This document shows positions 32,327 to 42,982 of a DNA stretch of 64,000 bases, piece by piece; positions within the stretch are counted from its first letter, which is position 1, and each line of letters starts with the position of its first letter. The stretch is from Fragilariopsis cylindrus CCMP1102 (taxonomy: Eukaryota; Bacillariophyta; Bacillariophyceae; Bacillariales; Bacillariaceae). The notes under the pieces were generated by a model, which was not told the DNA's origin, did no database searches, and worked only from the letters and a program-made list of their open reading frames with translations. The translations under genes and the position numbers were made by a program. Location: assembly GCA_900095095.1 (NCBI GenBank), contig FMBT01000470.1, positions 1 to 64,000 on the forward strand, given 5' to 3'.

Positions 32327-33258
32327 CTACGTCATAACATATTCAACTTCATCTATTTCTCCTACATCCATTAATTTATCAACTTTCATCATAAGTTTTA
32401 ATTGTGTTATTACTAGAACAGAATCAAAACATATCTGGTGTTTCTTCATATAATCTTCTTCCTCGGTGCAAGTATGATGGAAGTGAGTGTCTAGCACATT
32501 GAATTGTTTCATTCTGTTAAATATAGACTCTTGTCTAGCTCTATAAACACTTTTTTGCTTTCTAGCAATTGATGTCGCTCCCATTAGTGGTCTCATCAAT
32601 CTTGGATCACCTTTTACACCGGCATCAACTTCGACTGGTTCATCTTCAGGGAGTTCCATTCCTAGTCCAGTTGCGAAGATTGTACCTTCACTTGCAGAAG
32701 CATAATGAGGACCATTCGACCAACAAATGTTAGGAGAATATATTGCAAGGCAAACTTCATATTTCATTCCAGGTCCTTTGAACTTTGGGGAACACCATTT
32801 TTTATTCCATGGGAATGGTTCATTGCACTTGAAGTCAGAACAGTCGCCTGTCAAGTATGGTCTTCCAACCATATCATTTGGAGCATTGATAAATCTATTT
32901 TCTAATCGAATTAACCCATCTTTTAAATCTGCAATTATATTTACAATATGCCATGCTTTCGAACGAAAAGCTTTCCTAGTAGGAAAGCCGACAATGGCGC
33001 AGTGAATTTCTTCATTTTTTGCATAAACTTTTAGAAAGACAAGGCCCCAAAGCAAATGCTTTTCTTCGACATCATCATTAACATTCAATCGAATTGATTC
33101 CCACAAAGCAGCAATTACTATGCTAGGTGCACCAAATAGGATCTGAAACGCTCATCTTTATCTGCAGAGTCCCACTTACGCTCTTCGGGAAAGCGAAGCA
33201 TCTCTCTTGCAGTGTTTTCTATTGATTTGATTCCTTTTTTTGTTACAGTTATTTTCAT
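32327..33258 (-). CDS. DDE transposase, Harbinger/ISL2EU-like (DDE_Tnp_4 type), one frame break
   Basis: About 310 residues from ATG 33258. The frame changes once near 33146-33148, where one extra T on the coding strand would join KDER to FQILFGAPSIV. The catalytic triad appears complete: Asp in GDCSDFKC, Asp in VEVDAGVKGD, Glu in RARQESIFNRMKQF. Nearby KKWCSPKFKGPGMKYEV is the family hallmark. Proteins of this type in stramenopiles are single-ORF cut-and-paste transposases or domesticated relatives. No clear terminal inverted repeats flank the gene, but a 103-bp AT-rich inverted repeat lies 350 bp upstream. The start codon and the break make its activity uncertain. Confidence 0.78.
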
Positions 33259-34298
33259 TTTAATTTTTTTAATTGAAATTACCCTGTTAGCGATAACAAT
33301 AGAGGTAAGTTGATACCGTGTTAGGAAAAATATCTGGCGTCGTTTTTATGAAAGTGCAATTCCCTGTAAAATACACGTGTTATCTTTACATCTTCGATTT
33401 TCCGACTCCAAAATAATTTCTCTTCACTATTTTCTGGTAAGATGACTTGCTACTAGAAAAAAGTGATTTACGTAGAAATCTACGTAGATTTTTGTACTGA
33501 ATGAATCCATATTAGCGAATGAAAAGACGTTAAAAGACGTTATATTGACTTAGTAACGGGTTCTTTTTGGGGGGTCTAGTAAGTTCATCAAACTCAATTT
33601 ATTTTTAATTAATTCTAATTAATTAGAACAAAGTTCTAATTAATTAGAACTTAGTGCTAATTAATTAGAATTAATTAGAACTTTGTTCTAATTAATTAGA
33701 ATTAATTAGAAAAAATTAGAATTTCACGTTCTAATAAAAATATATTTTCGTTATATATAATATCCCCTTTTCGGCGAAATAAATTAATCCATGATCGCGC
33801 GTGTTTCAACATTTTTCCACGATTAAAATTTTTGGGCCGGGTGCTCCAGTATCCCTCTTCGTTGTTTTATTACCACGTTAATATTTGTTTACAGTAGATA
33901 ATACTAATAAGACTTGTATGTACATTCTATACCTACTATTTATGAGTAGTAATCATACGTATAGTGCAAGACTAGATAATACTGGTAGTAGTAATCTCTG
34001 GCTGTATCGACCCGCATTTGTACACGTAACTTTTTAGCCCAAGTACGTGTTTAACGTGTAAATTATGAAAATTATTGAAGGCGAAAATCTAAGACGAACT
34101 AAAATTAAATGAGACTTCTTGCTGCGTTTCGATGCGCCGAAGAATGCATGTTTCATTATCAAAATACTGAATCTCCTGTCCTACAGCCGCAGGTCAGCGG
34201 AAGTTACAATCGGTATCATCGAAGGTTATGCACCCACCACCACATCGCAAGAGCTGAAGATAGGAACAATTGCAATCGTACAAAAAAGAAATTGTACG
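33259..34298. other. intergenic region with AT-rich inverted repeat
   Basis: Between divergent genes. Contains the 40-bp inverted repeat at 33606-33708 and a small palindrome at 33476-33491. No coding signal otherwise. Confidence 0.5.
33606..33708. repeat. 40-bp perfect inverted repeat, AT-rich, 23-bp spacer
   Basis: Arms 33606-33645 and 33669-33708 are exact reverse complements. Each arm is itself built from TTCTAATTAATTAGAA palindromes separated by AACAAAGTT. It could form a cruciform and looks like a MITE or the end structure of a DNA transposon. Confidence 0.85.
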
Positions 34299-36292
34299 AT
34301 GTCTAAACACCGACTGACAAGAGCGCTTCGGTGCTGTCTTTCGCCATCGCCATCGCCTTCCCCGTCACATGTACATCGCGTTCGTCATGTATGTGCTGTC
34401 CGCAATACAAGTGTTCCTGTTACCCACACGACGAATACAACTAGCGACCGCAGGTTTTCTTCTGCCAGTCGAAATGATACAGACGCTTCAAAAACTTGTT
34501 CTTGGGAAGATTCTCTTCATTGCGAGCTTCCGTTAACAGCAAAGAATTGGGAAGTCCCTTACCTTTTGACGAACATGCATGTTCCGTCTCTCTTCCCACT
34601 TGGTGTTCCGTAGTTGGTTATGAAGAGGGCGACCAGGAGATTGTTTCGGCCTTGACTTGTGGATATCCTCGCTTTGTGTACCATCCGTACGTTTTACAAC
34701 TGATGGAAGTCTTTTTAGAGAAGTTTCCAAATGATAACGATTACGAAGAAGATTGCTTAGTACTTCCAACCAAGGAAGCTGCCCAGAGGTGTCAAGCTTT
34801 TTTACAGGAATCTTTGGAACATAATCACATCGGCGGTGGAAGATTATTACAATCCTCTAGTACAGACAATGCTTTGGTGGAACGATCCGACGTTGTTTCC
34901 GCGTCGTCGTCGTCACCTTCATTGAACAGTAGAATTCGAGTGGCTTCCATAGAAGAGGTGGATGTACATGCCGTCTTGTTCCCAGCCGAAACGACAGCTG
35001 GGATCGAGGCCAAGGCGTACTGGCAACATACTGGTGAGCTTGTTAGTAGTCGACGAGCTGAAAATGCCCTGAATACAATGGGAAGACCTTTTGCAAAACG
35101 AATAACTTGTTGTCCAATCGAAGGATCTCCTACTATTTTTCATCCCTCTGATACGTCGAGTACAGCTACGTCCGAAGATATCAGTAATAGCAAATCGGCT
35201 CACGAAAATCTAAAGGAAAGGATATCTGGTTGGACAGACGTAGAAACTGACCATATATTTTTAGTTCCCAGCGGTATGGCAACCATTTACAAGTCATTAC
35301 GGTCAGCTCGTCGATATCAACTGACCAAGAATCCATCCTCGCTTGGTGGCACATCGATTGTGTATGGATTTCCCTATTTAGATACTCTCAAAATGTGTTC
35401 TCGGAAGGAATTTTCTCCTGCGGGTGTTGAGTTCTTTGGTAAGGGTGACGAACACGACTTGGATCTATTAGAGCGAGTACTGCAACAGAGAGAGGAGAGT
35501 AACAATCAGCGCTGGTCTGCTTTGTTTACAGAGGTTCCTTCCAATCCTTTATTGCAATGTCCAGATCTGGATGCCTTGCGAAACTTAGCGGATAAATATG
35601 ATTTTGCAATTGTAGTTGATGATACAATTGGAAACTTCCTCAATGTGGATCTTATTGAATCAGGACTGGCTGATGCTGTATGTACGTCCTTAACTAAGCT
35701 TGTATCGGGACGTGGAGATGCTATTGCTGGAAGTGTTATTACCAATCCAAATACGGAGAAGGGTAGATGGATGAAAGAGGATATGACCAAGGATACGGAT
35801 GCCTATGGAGGTCTTTTTGAAGCAGATGCGTTGGCTATGGTCCATAATAGTAGAGACTTTCCAGAACGAAATGCTCGGATAAATGAGACCTGCGAACTGT
35901 TGGCAGACTATTTGCATGAACATCCAGATGTCGATATCGTTTGGTACCCGAAATTCGTTGCTCCGTTGTATACTAAATACCAAAAGCCGGATGGAGGGTT
36001 TGGAGGATTATTTTCCATCCATTTGGATTCCCACATATGTCAGAGAACATTTTATGATTTATTGGATGTAGCGAAAGGCCCATCATTGGGTACAAATTTT
36101 ACGTTGGTATGTCCATACACATTATTGGCGCATTATCATGAATTAGATTTCGCCATGAGTCACAACGTGCCACCAAATCTGATACGCGTTGCAGTTGGCC
36201 TCGAAGATTTCGACGTTCTAAAGGAAAAATTCAGTTATGCACTCGAAAAGAGTCGACTACACCCTAAGCTCCCTAAAGTTACTAGCAGCTAA
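34299..36292 (+). CDS. cystathionine gamma-synthase (PLP-dependent, Cys/Met metabolism), one frame break
   Basis: The N-terminus from ATG 34299 (MSKHRLTRALRCC ... RRFSSAS) is Arg/Ser-rich without acids, a mitochondrial-type presequence. At 34541-34543 (AAA) one missing A separates this frame from the main one, which opens LGSPLPFDEHACSVSLPTW. Then follow YEEGDQEIV, CGYPRFVYHPYV, the PLP-domain EVPSNPLLQCPDL, the Asp that pairs with the pyridine nitrogen (VVDDTIGNF) and the lysine region CTSLTKLVSGRGD. This is the fungal/stramenopile type of cystathionine gamma-synthase (Str2-like). It joins cysteine to an activated homoserine to make cystathionine for methionine synthesis. About 664 aa. The substrate ester and the compartment are inferred. 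Confidence 0.85.
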
Positions 36293-36711
36293 TGGAAAAG
36301 AAACGAAGTACAGTACGCCGAAGCAATAATTAAAATCTATTTGAAAGTGAAGTATTATTTTTTCGAAATCACGCTGCTATATTATTTGGGAAAGATAGGA
36401 AATAAATACAATTATTATGTACGGAAGTTATCTTAATAACGATTCGTCTAAAATCAATTTTAATCTAGCTGATATTTAAACAAATAGTATGACAAAACGT
36501 AAATCAAGACATTCCCTGTATTATATTTATTTTGTTGATCATGTACAGTAGGAAATATTCCTATTATCATATGAAAATCTATATTCTCGTTAAGGAATAT
36601 TCAATAAAAATAGCTCACTGCTGGTAAGTATTCAGTATAGAAAAGTAATAGGTTCGAATTTCATTTATCAGCTATTTAAACCTTGTGAAAAACAATTTTG
36701 TAGTAATATTG
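36293..36711. other. convergent 3' flanks
   Basis: AT-rich, no gene seen. Confidence 0.4.
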
Positions 36712-37173
36712 CTACAATTTTGCTTTGTTACCGATAAACTCTCCATCAGCCTTGTGACTAACGCTACTGACGGTTCCTCCGCTTTCCTTGAAGTCAGCCC
36801 AGCTTTGATAGTGTGATGTTGTCTTATGATGATCGACAGCATCAGTATTTTCGTACACCTCATAAAACCAGAATTTAGTTGCTTTGCTTTGATCTCGTAG
36901 GACATCAAACCGAATACAACCAGATTCTTCACGACTTTTTCTAGCATTATTTCCAATCATTTCTAAAAAATCATCCATCCGTTCTTCCTTAATTTCTGCC
37001 TCGACGATGATAGAAAATGGTTTTGATGACATATTAAGGGCGGTATTAGAGTATAACGATTTTTGAGCGAGAGAAGAACGAGTAGAATGGAAGGTACTTG
37101 TAGTGGAGGCTTTGTTGCTGAACGCAAATGAAGAACGAACCAGGAGTAGACAAGTCGACGAAATCAATTTCAT
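36712..37173 (-). CDS. antibiotic biosynthesis monooxygenase (ABM) domain protein, plastid-type presequence
   Basis: 153 aa. Residues 1-20 (MKLISSTCLLLVRSSFAFSN) form a signal peptide ending in SFAF, like diatom plastid precursors, followed by a Ser/Thr transit-like stretch. From about residue 50, FSIIVEAEIKEERMDDFLEM, then NARKSREESGCIRFDVLRD and KFWFYEVYENTDAVDHHKTT, gives the dimeric ferredoxin-like ABM fold (YgiN/LsrG relatives). Members act as small cofactor-free quinol or autoinducer-modifying enzymes, and the His-His pair (DHHKT) fits the family. Substrate unknown. Complete by length. Confidence 0.82.
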   Translation of the reverse strand: MKLISSTCLLLVRSSFAFSNKASTTSTFHSTRSSLAQKSLYSNTALNMSSKPFSIIVEAEIKEERMDDFLEMIGNNARKSREESGCIRFDVLRDQSKATKFWFYEVYENTDAVDHHKTTSHYQSWADFKESGGTVSSVSHKADGEFIGNKAKL

Positions 37174-37666
37174 GGCTGGTAGCGATAGAGATGTGATGTT
37201 TGATTGTGCACTTGTATCACGACGATAGGAAAACGGTGAATGTAAGTGTGCTGAAAAGTTGATTCTTGTAGTACCGGTAGGTTTGCAAGAAGAATAGATT
37301 GAATGCCATCACGCCATCATCAATCTTGTGATGCATATCTTTTTAATTTTCAACAAACATACTAGTAGGAATAAGGTATGAGTCTACCGATAGAACCTAC
37401 AATCCATCCTATGCATACAGTATAACTAGTATGTATGAATAGTTTTTTTCGAGTGCTGCGCGTTATTCGAGTCCATTCATTATTTTGCCTTGTAATTCTT
37501 TTTTTCAAGAGCAAACAACGGAACGAGACCCATCAAGAATGAAGATCAATCAATCGAGACACATCATAAATCCAATCTCCGAAACATCGGCGTTTCTTCC
37601 ATTCATACAGTTGTATAATCAAAAGGTTCCAGATCACCAGGATCAGAATCCGAATCAATATCAAAC
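37174..37666. other. divergent 5' flanks
   Basis: Bidirectional promoter interval of about 490 bp between the ABM gene and the RRM gene. A spaced direct pattern of CTAGTA/TACTAG words is present, but no defined site. Confidence 0.4.
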
Positions 37667-38707
37667 ATGGCAAGAACGAGTCTCTTGTTAGGTAGATGGG
37701 GAATACCTGTTACTTCATTATTGCTGTTATTGGTCTCTCTACAAAAAATAGTTCAGCTTGATGCATTTATACATTCTTCCCCTCCAAATAGTAGTAGAGG
37801 AACATGCAAAAACGAAATAACGACTTTATTTGCTAAAGAACAAAGCAAACAACAACAGGAACAATATAAACAGAAACAACTGCAACAACAACAGCTGGAA
37901 CAGCAACAGCAACAAGCTCCACAAAAACAACAACCAAAAAGACGATTTGCCCAGACTAAGACTGAATTTGCGTCCGATTCTAAACTTGGTTCACTCTACA
38001 ATCAACGGATCAAAACTGCCGGTAGGAAGGGAACAAAGAGATTTGTAGACCCATGTAAGGTATTTATTGGTAACCTCGCCTTTGAAACAGATGATACACA
38101 ACTTGGTAATTTTATCCTAGACACGATGGGCCAATCTAGAATGGTTCTACATTCGTTTAAGGTAATTCGTGAGTGGAAGACCGGAAAGAGTAAGGGTTAT
38201 GGATTCGTTGAATTTACAGATCCGATATACGCCACTGTTTGTATGGATGTTTGTAATGGAAAAAAATTAAATGGTAGACAAGTTAGGCTCGATCAAGGGA
38301 AAAAGAAAGACTCAGAAGAGCATCAACTATTCCTCGATAAGAAGAGAAAGAAAGCAGAATCCGAAGAAGAGAAAGCGATATCAAGTGCATTAGATGAAGC
38401 TGAAAATGATGACGAGGATGATGATGATGGTGAAAATTACGAAGCAGAAGACTTGGAAATAGATGAAGATGGAGCTGCTCTTTTTGGTGATAACAATGAT
38501 GACGATATCGAACTTGATGCTTTACTCTTTGGTATTGCCGCAGATAGCGAAGATTACTATGAAGGCGATGAAGAGGATGACGGGATATTCTTAGAACGAA
38601 AGCAAAACTTTGAAGGAGAAATTGATGAAGATCTTAATAGAGAACAAAGAAGAGAAGCTGCTCGTAAACTAAAGAGGAAGAAACCACCTAGTAAGGGGTT
38701 TGGGTAG
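37667..38707 (+). CDS. RRM RNA-binding protein, plastid-type presequence
   Basis: 346 aa. A signal peptide (VTSLLLLLVSLQKIVQLDAF) leads into DAFIHSS, the Phe-containing plastid import motif. A Gln/Lys-rich linker follows. One RRM lies at about residues 129-209, with RNP2 VFIGNL and RNP1 KGYGFVEF. The C-terminal half is Asp/Glu-rich and ends in a basic stretch (RREAARKLKRKKPPSKGFG). The arrangement resembles nucleolin/Nop-type acidic RRM proteins, but the leader argues for an organelle, perhaps handling plastid RNA. The ATG at 37667 is the first that gives the leader. Confidence 0.82.
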   Translation: MARTSLLLGRWGIPVTSLLLLLVSLQKIVQLDAFIHSSPPNSSRGTCKNEITTLFAKEQSKQQQEQYKQKQLQQQQLEQQQQQAPQKQQPKRRFAQTKTEFASDSKLGSLYNQRIKTAGRKGTKRFVDPCKVFIGNLAFETDDTQLGNFILDTMGQSRMVLHSFKVIREWKTGKSKGYGFVEFTDPIYATVCMDVCNGKKLNGRQVRLDQGKKKDSEEHQLFLDKKRKKAESEEEKAISSALDEAENDDEDDDDGENYEAEDLEIDEDGAALFGDNNDDDIELDALLFGIAADSEDYYEGDEEDDGIFLERKQNFEGEIDEDLNREQRREAARKLKRKKPPSKGFG

Positions 38708-39470
38708 GTGACAAATAAACACACACGCTCATACCACACCACATAATAATATGTCGTTACCTGTACCGATTTTTAAATTGTATCAAGGTAAACAAAAATT
38801 GCATATTTATATGGTAGCATATAGTATGTTGTTAGATATTTTAAACGATGTCATCACACAATTTAATACAGGTTAGATTAGAAAAGAAAACGTTACACAG
38901 CACAGTGTACTCTCTCTTCCACACAAATACACTCATCCACTCGTTCATTTTCTTGATAGATCCATGCAACAAAGGTAAAAGTATTACCAATAAACGGAAA
39001 TAGCATACCGACGTATCTACTTGTAGGGTGCATTTTTTTGCTTTTGTTTAACCGTTGCTTAGAATTTGGTACTATGTGGATATCATAAAGTAGTTTTTCT
39101 TCACACCAAAAATTAAGTTCTTTAGGTGCTCTTTTCAAGATCATTCTCATTCTTCTTTGGCTTGTTGAATGAATAATTAGTGAGTGTTGTGTATCACTCC
39201 CAACTGTAAAGAGGATTTCAGGTTAACATTACTACTAGTACTATTGGTAAGCAATTACCTCACATCATACTATATAAATTTGTCATTAATTTGGGGGAGG
39301 CTTTTCAAGGGGTGAAATAATGCGCGATACAGAGTGAATTCCTTTCTTTTCTTCATTTTTGACGTTTCGTTCTATAAAATCTTTTGACGAGTTGACGATT
39401 GATGACACACCTAAAGTTACTTGAATCTGTATCGGTATTAGATGTACCGGTATTGAAAATATAATCAGGA
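38708..39470. other. intergenic region
   Basis: 3' flank of the RRM gene and 5' flank of the ABCG gene. An 85-codon minus-strand ORF (39150-38893) is open but unsupported. Confidence 0.4.
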
Positions 39471-41722
39471 ATGACACTCGAGAAATATATTCTGGGCTGT
39501 ATTGCCTACATACCGCTAATATTCATAGTGGGAGGAAGTGTTATCGAGGGGGAAACAAGATCGTCGTCGTCATCATCAGGAACGAATAATGGTACAAGTA
39601 CCGTTGTACCGGTACTACCAAGTGGTCTCTATTGGAATGATTTAAGTGTTCGAGATGTTAAAGAGAAGTTCCTCCTTCGCACATTTAATGGTCATGTTGA
39701 AAATGGACAAGTTTGTGGTATATTAGGCTCATCAGGTGCTGGCAAATCTACATTACTTTCCTCACTCGGTGGGACTATATCGTCGTCGAGTGGATTGCAA
39801 GTCAATGGGGAATCTTTTTATTATGACAAAGAAAAGAATACTAAGGAATCTTTGAAAGTACAGGGAGGACATGTAGCGTGGATGCAACAGAACGATAATT
39901 TCTTTGATATGCTAACGGTCCTTGAGACATTGCAATTAGCATCCTTCCTCGAATTGCCGCGGTTTTTCAGAAAAACAAAGACGACGGCGGGTAAAGTCGA
40001 TAATGGAATCACTAGGTTTAATGAAGCTGAAGGATAGGAGGATTGGTGATTCAACCGTAAATAACGGGTTGTCAGGAGGTGAAAAACGACGATTGTCACT
40101 TGCTTTGGAACTTGTTTCGGTGCCAAAACTATTTCTTGCTGATGAACCCAGTTCTGGTCTTGATTCGACTATGAGTGAAAAAGTCGTCAGTCTCATCCAA
40201 AAATTAGTCCAGCAAAGAAATATTCCGTGTATCCTTTCGCTTCATCAACCACGATCGTCGATTTTTAAAATGTTAGATTCACTCATCCTACTTGGACCTA
40301 GTGGGTACGTATGCTACCATGGAATTGCCAGCGACGCGGTATCATACTTTGCGACATTAGGTTATATTTGCCCTCCACAAACAAATCCAGCGGAATTTTT
40401 ACTAGATTTAGTTTCTATCGACTCAGAGGATGATAGTCAGGCATGTGAGGATGAATTACGGATATCTCGACTAGCCGTATCATTTGCTGAAAGTCAGAAA
40501 AATTCACATAGCTGGTCGGCATCTATGCCACTAATAAATCTAAATCCACCCTCAATCAAAGATATGGATATAGAAATGGAGAAGGAAGACCACGTGATAG
40601 AAAAGATCAATTCAAAAGACTTGGCAGTTAACCCTTCTAAGAGAAATGCAATATGCCGTTTTCGTCCCATAAAGAGATTTGGTCGGTTGTTGCTACGATC
40701 CTGGAGACAAAATATTCGCAATAATCGAGTTAATACTTTTCGATTATTGGCATCGGGAGGCAATGCTTACCTCTTCACAAAGATCTTTAATTCGATCAAG
40801 AAAGGACGCTTTACTGCTAGGTCTGTTGCAGATCGAGTGGCTCTACTCTCTTTTTCTGTCATTAATATGAGGTACGTACGAGTAGTAGAATACAACAACT
40901 TGTGTGTACTATTATTATATAGAAAATATGTTCACTGTATAATGTTGATCTTAGACGTCTCATCTTCTGTGTTTTTTGTTCGGCATTTAAAATTATAGTA
41001 TGATGGCACTGATGAAAACGGTTAGTCTGTTCGCAAAAGAAAAGCCGATTGTACAACGTGAGCAACAGCGACATCAATATTCAAACTTCGAATATCTTTT
41101 AGCTAAAGTCATCGCTGAAGTACCACTCGATATAGGCTTTGCTGCCATTTTCACGTCTACTCTTAAATTACTGTGTGGACTTCGGATAGAATTTAAAGCT
41201 CTGACAGGCGTCTTTACTCTTATGACCGTCGCGGGGGCTACGTTAGGGTTTGCCATCGGTGCATGTAGTCCCACAGGTGAAATTGCTATGACTGCCGCTA
41301 TACCAATCATGGTTGTTTTCATGACGGTGGGTGTTATCAACCCAGCTGGGGTTGATAAATCAGACCCTCCACCTATGGTAGTGGAGGCACTAAAGCAATT
41401 GAGCCCAATAGCCTTTGCCATCAAAGCTCTGTGTTTGGCAGAATATAGGGGAATGGAATTTGACATGGGAATGGAATTTGACGATCCAATGTCTGGTACG
41501 AAGCACAAGCGGGCGAATATCTTCATGAGAGGAAAGCATATGCTGAAAGATCTACCTAAAATGGGTGCTTTGGCACTGGTAAAAAATGGAGAGCACGTCC
41601 TTGTCGAGCTTGGACTAGGAGAAGACAATTATAAGCGAAACATGAAACAACTAGCAATCCTTTCGTTTGGGAATTTGTTTATTAGTTGGATTGGCTTAAA
41701 AATACAGTCAACTTCCAAATGA
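39471..41722 (+). CDS. ABCG-type (WHITE) half transporter, one frame break
   Basis: Two exons, 39471-40871 and 40999-41722. The phase-2 intron begins GTACGT and ends TATAG, completing AGT (Ser). A hydrophobic N-terminal leader precedes the NBD, which has Walker A GSSGAGKST, Q-loop MQQNDNFFDMLT, signature NGLSGGEKRRLSL and Walker B LFLADEPSSGLDS. The membrane half carries FTKIFNSIKKGRFTARSVAD, INM|SMMALMKTVSLFAKE and LKQLSPIAFAIKALCLAEYRGMEF, blocks typical of stramenopile ABCG proteins. The frame changes near 40000 (NGITR versus MESLGLMKLKD), so one base is extra or two are missing there. Likely exports lipids or hydrophobic metabolites as a dimer. Not a close copy of the damaged ABCG gene at 4.8-7.0 kb. 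Confidence 0.85.
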
Positions 41723-42982
41723 ATCCAATTCTAATCCATATGAAAGATAACATCCCATATATACAATGTGCAAGCTGGATTATTAATCATATGATATAAC
41801 TTACTTGTTACTGATCTGCCGTTTAAATTCAGTATTAGGCAATGTATTCTCAGTGACCTCATGTTTTCACCATCAACATAGAAATAAAATGCCCGTATTA
41901 CTCATTTTAGTCTTTCTCGATGTACCAAATAGGTAACATCAACCTATATTAGTAAGAATTCTCTTGATAATCCAGAATTATATCATGATTTGGACTAATG
42001 TTGGTACTCCAACGACAGTCATAAATTTTCTTCATCGTCAGGAGGCTCAGAAGAAGGACTTATTACGTGTCTCGATGCCAGCGAAATCTTTCATTCATGG
42101 TCAATTTTAGAGAGATTTGATAACAAAAATTGAGATACCTTCATCAATATTTGCTACAACGCACAATTGTCCCTGTTTGATGACCGATTCCAAGTTCTGA
42201 TCAAAGATTGACCACAGGCCAAATTCCAGAAGTTCTGCTTGATACATCATCTGATCCTTTGCTTTTCCATATTAATTGAGACATCTCTTGGCGGAGTCCA
42301 GACATGTCTCAAACATCTCTTTGCGGAGGCCAGGCATCTCTTTTCGGAGGGGATCAATTACTTTATAGGATCTACGCGAAGGAAGTTACTGCATAAAAGC
42401 ATCGATATGGAGGGGAAAATAAAATATACACTATAAAAAATTGAAACGATCGACCTCTTTTCTCTACAAAATATCGTCCTTTTATCGTGTAATTTTTATA
42501 TCACGCAAAATCCTTCACTAGGAGGTAATATGTGTTATCATTATACTTATTCCGATACAAATGTGATTTTCCCACTATAATTGTTCGACGCCGTTGTAAT
42601 GTATGATGTGATTGCTTGTTCTGATACCTGTCCTACTTCATACAGTACTAGTACTACTTGCTGATATAATAGAAGTTTTTGTTTGTACTGTACTGTACTC
42701 AAAGTTTCAGCCTATTGTGAGTCGTGAGTTTTGAGCCGGGAATCAAAAATATCGCGCACACCAACATGTGCTAAATTTTTCTACTACAGCCTATTCAAAA
42801 ACTGTCGCGCACACCTTCATGTGCTAAATAATTATTACCTTAAGTACTATGGTATGCATAAATGTTGTTTCACAAAAAATGAGACGAGATGGCGTGAATG
42901 AAAAGTTTTTTTTTTTTTGAATGGTTCTTTTTTTTCTCAATTCATAACATAAAACATACCGGTAACGTTATTGGTAATATTA
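41723..42982. other. intergenic region with short repeats
   Basis: About 1.26 kb. Holds three copies of a CATCTCTT..CGGAG(G) word at 42280-42350 and two 25-bp repeats at 42752-42829. No gene is supported. Confidence 0.5.
42752..42829 (+). promoter_or_regulatory. paired 25-bp repeats upstream of the K+ channel gene
   Basis: Copies at 42752-42776 and 42805-42829 share TCGCGCACACC, three variable bases, then ATGTGCTAAAT. Start-to-start distance is 53 bp. Each contains GCACA...TGTGC as a small inverted pair. They end 154 bp before the ATG, so a transcription-factor site pair is plausible but unproven. Confidence 0.45.

Noticed and set aside
36640-36660. GGTTCGAATTT resembling a tRNA B box
   Set aside because: No matching acceptor stem or A box around it.
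38893-39150. Minus-strand ORF of 85 codons with an ATG
   Set aside because: Reasonable composition but no recognised family and no neighbouring support; kept out for lack of evidence.
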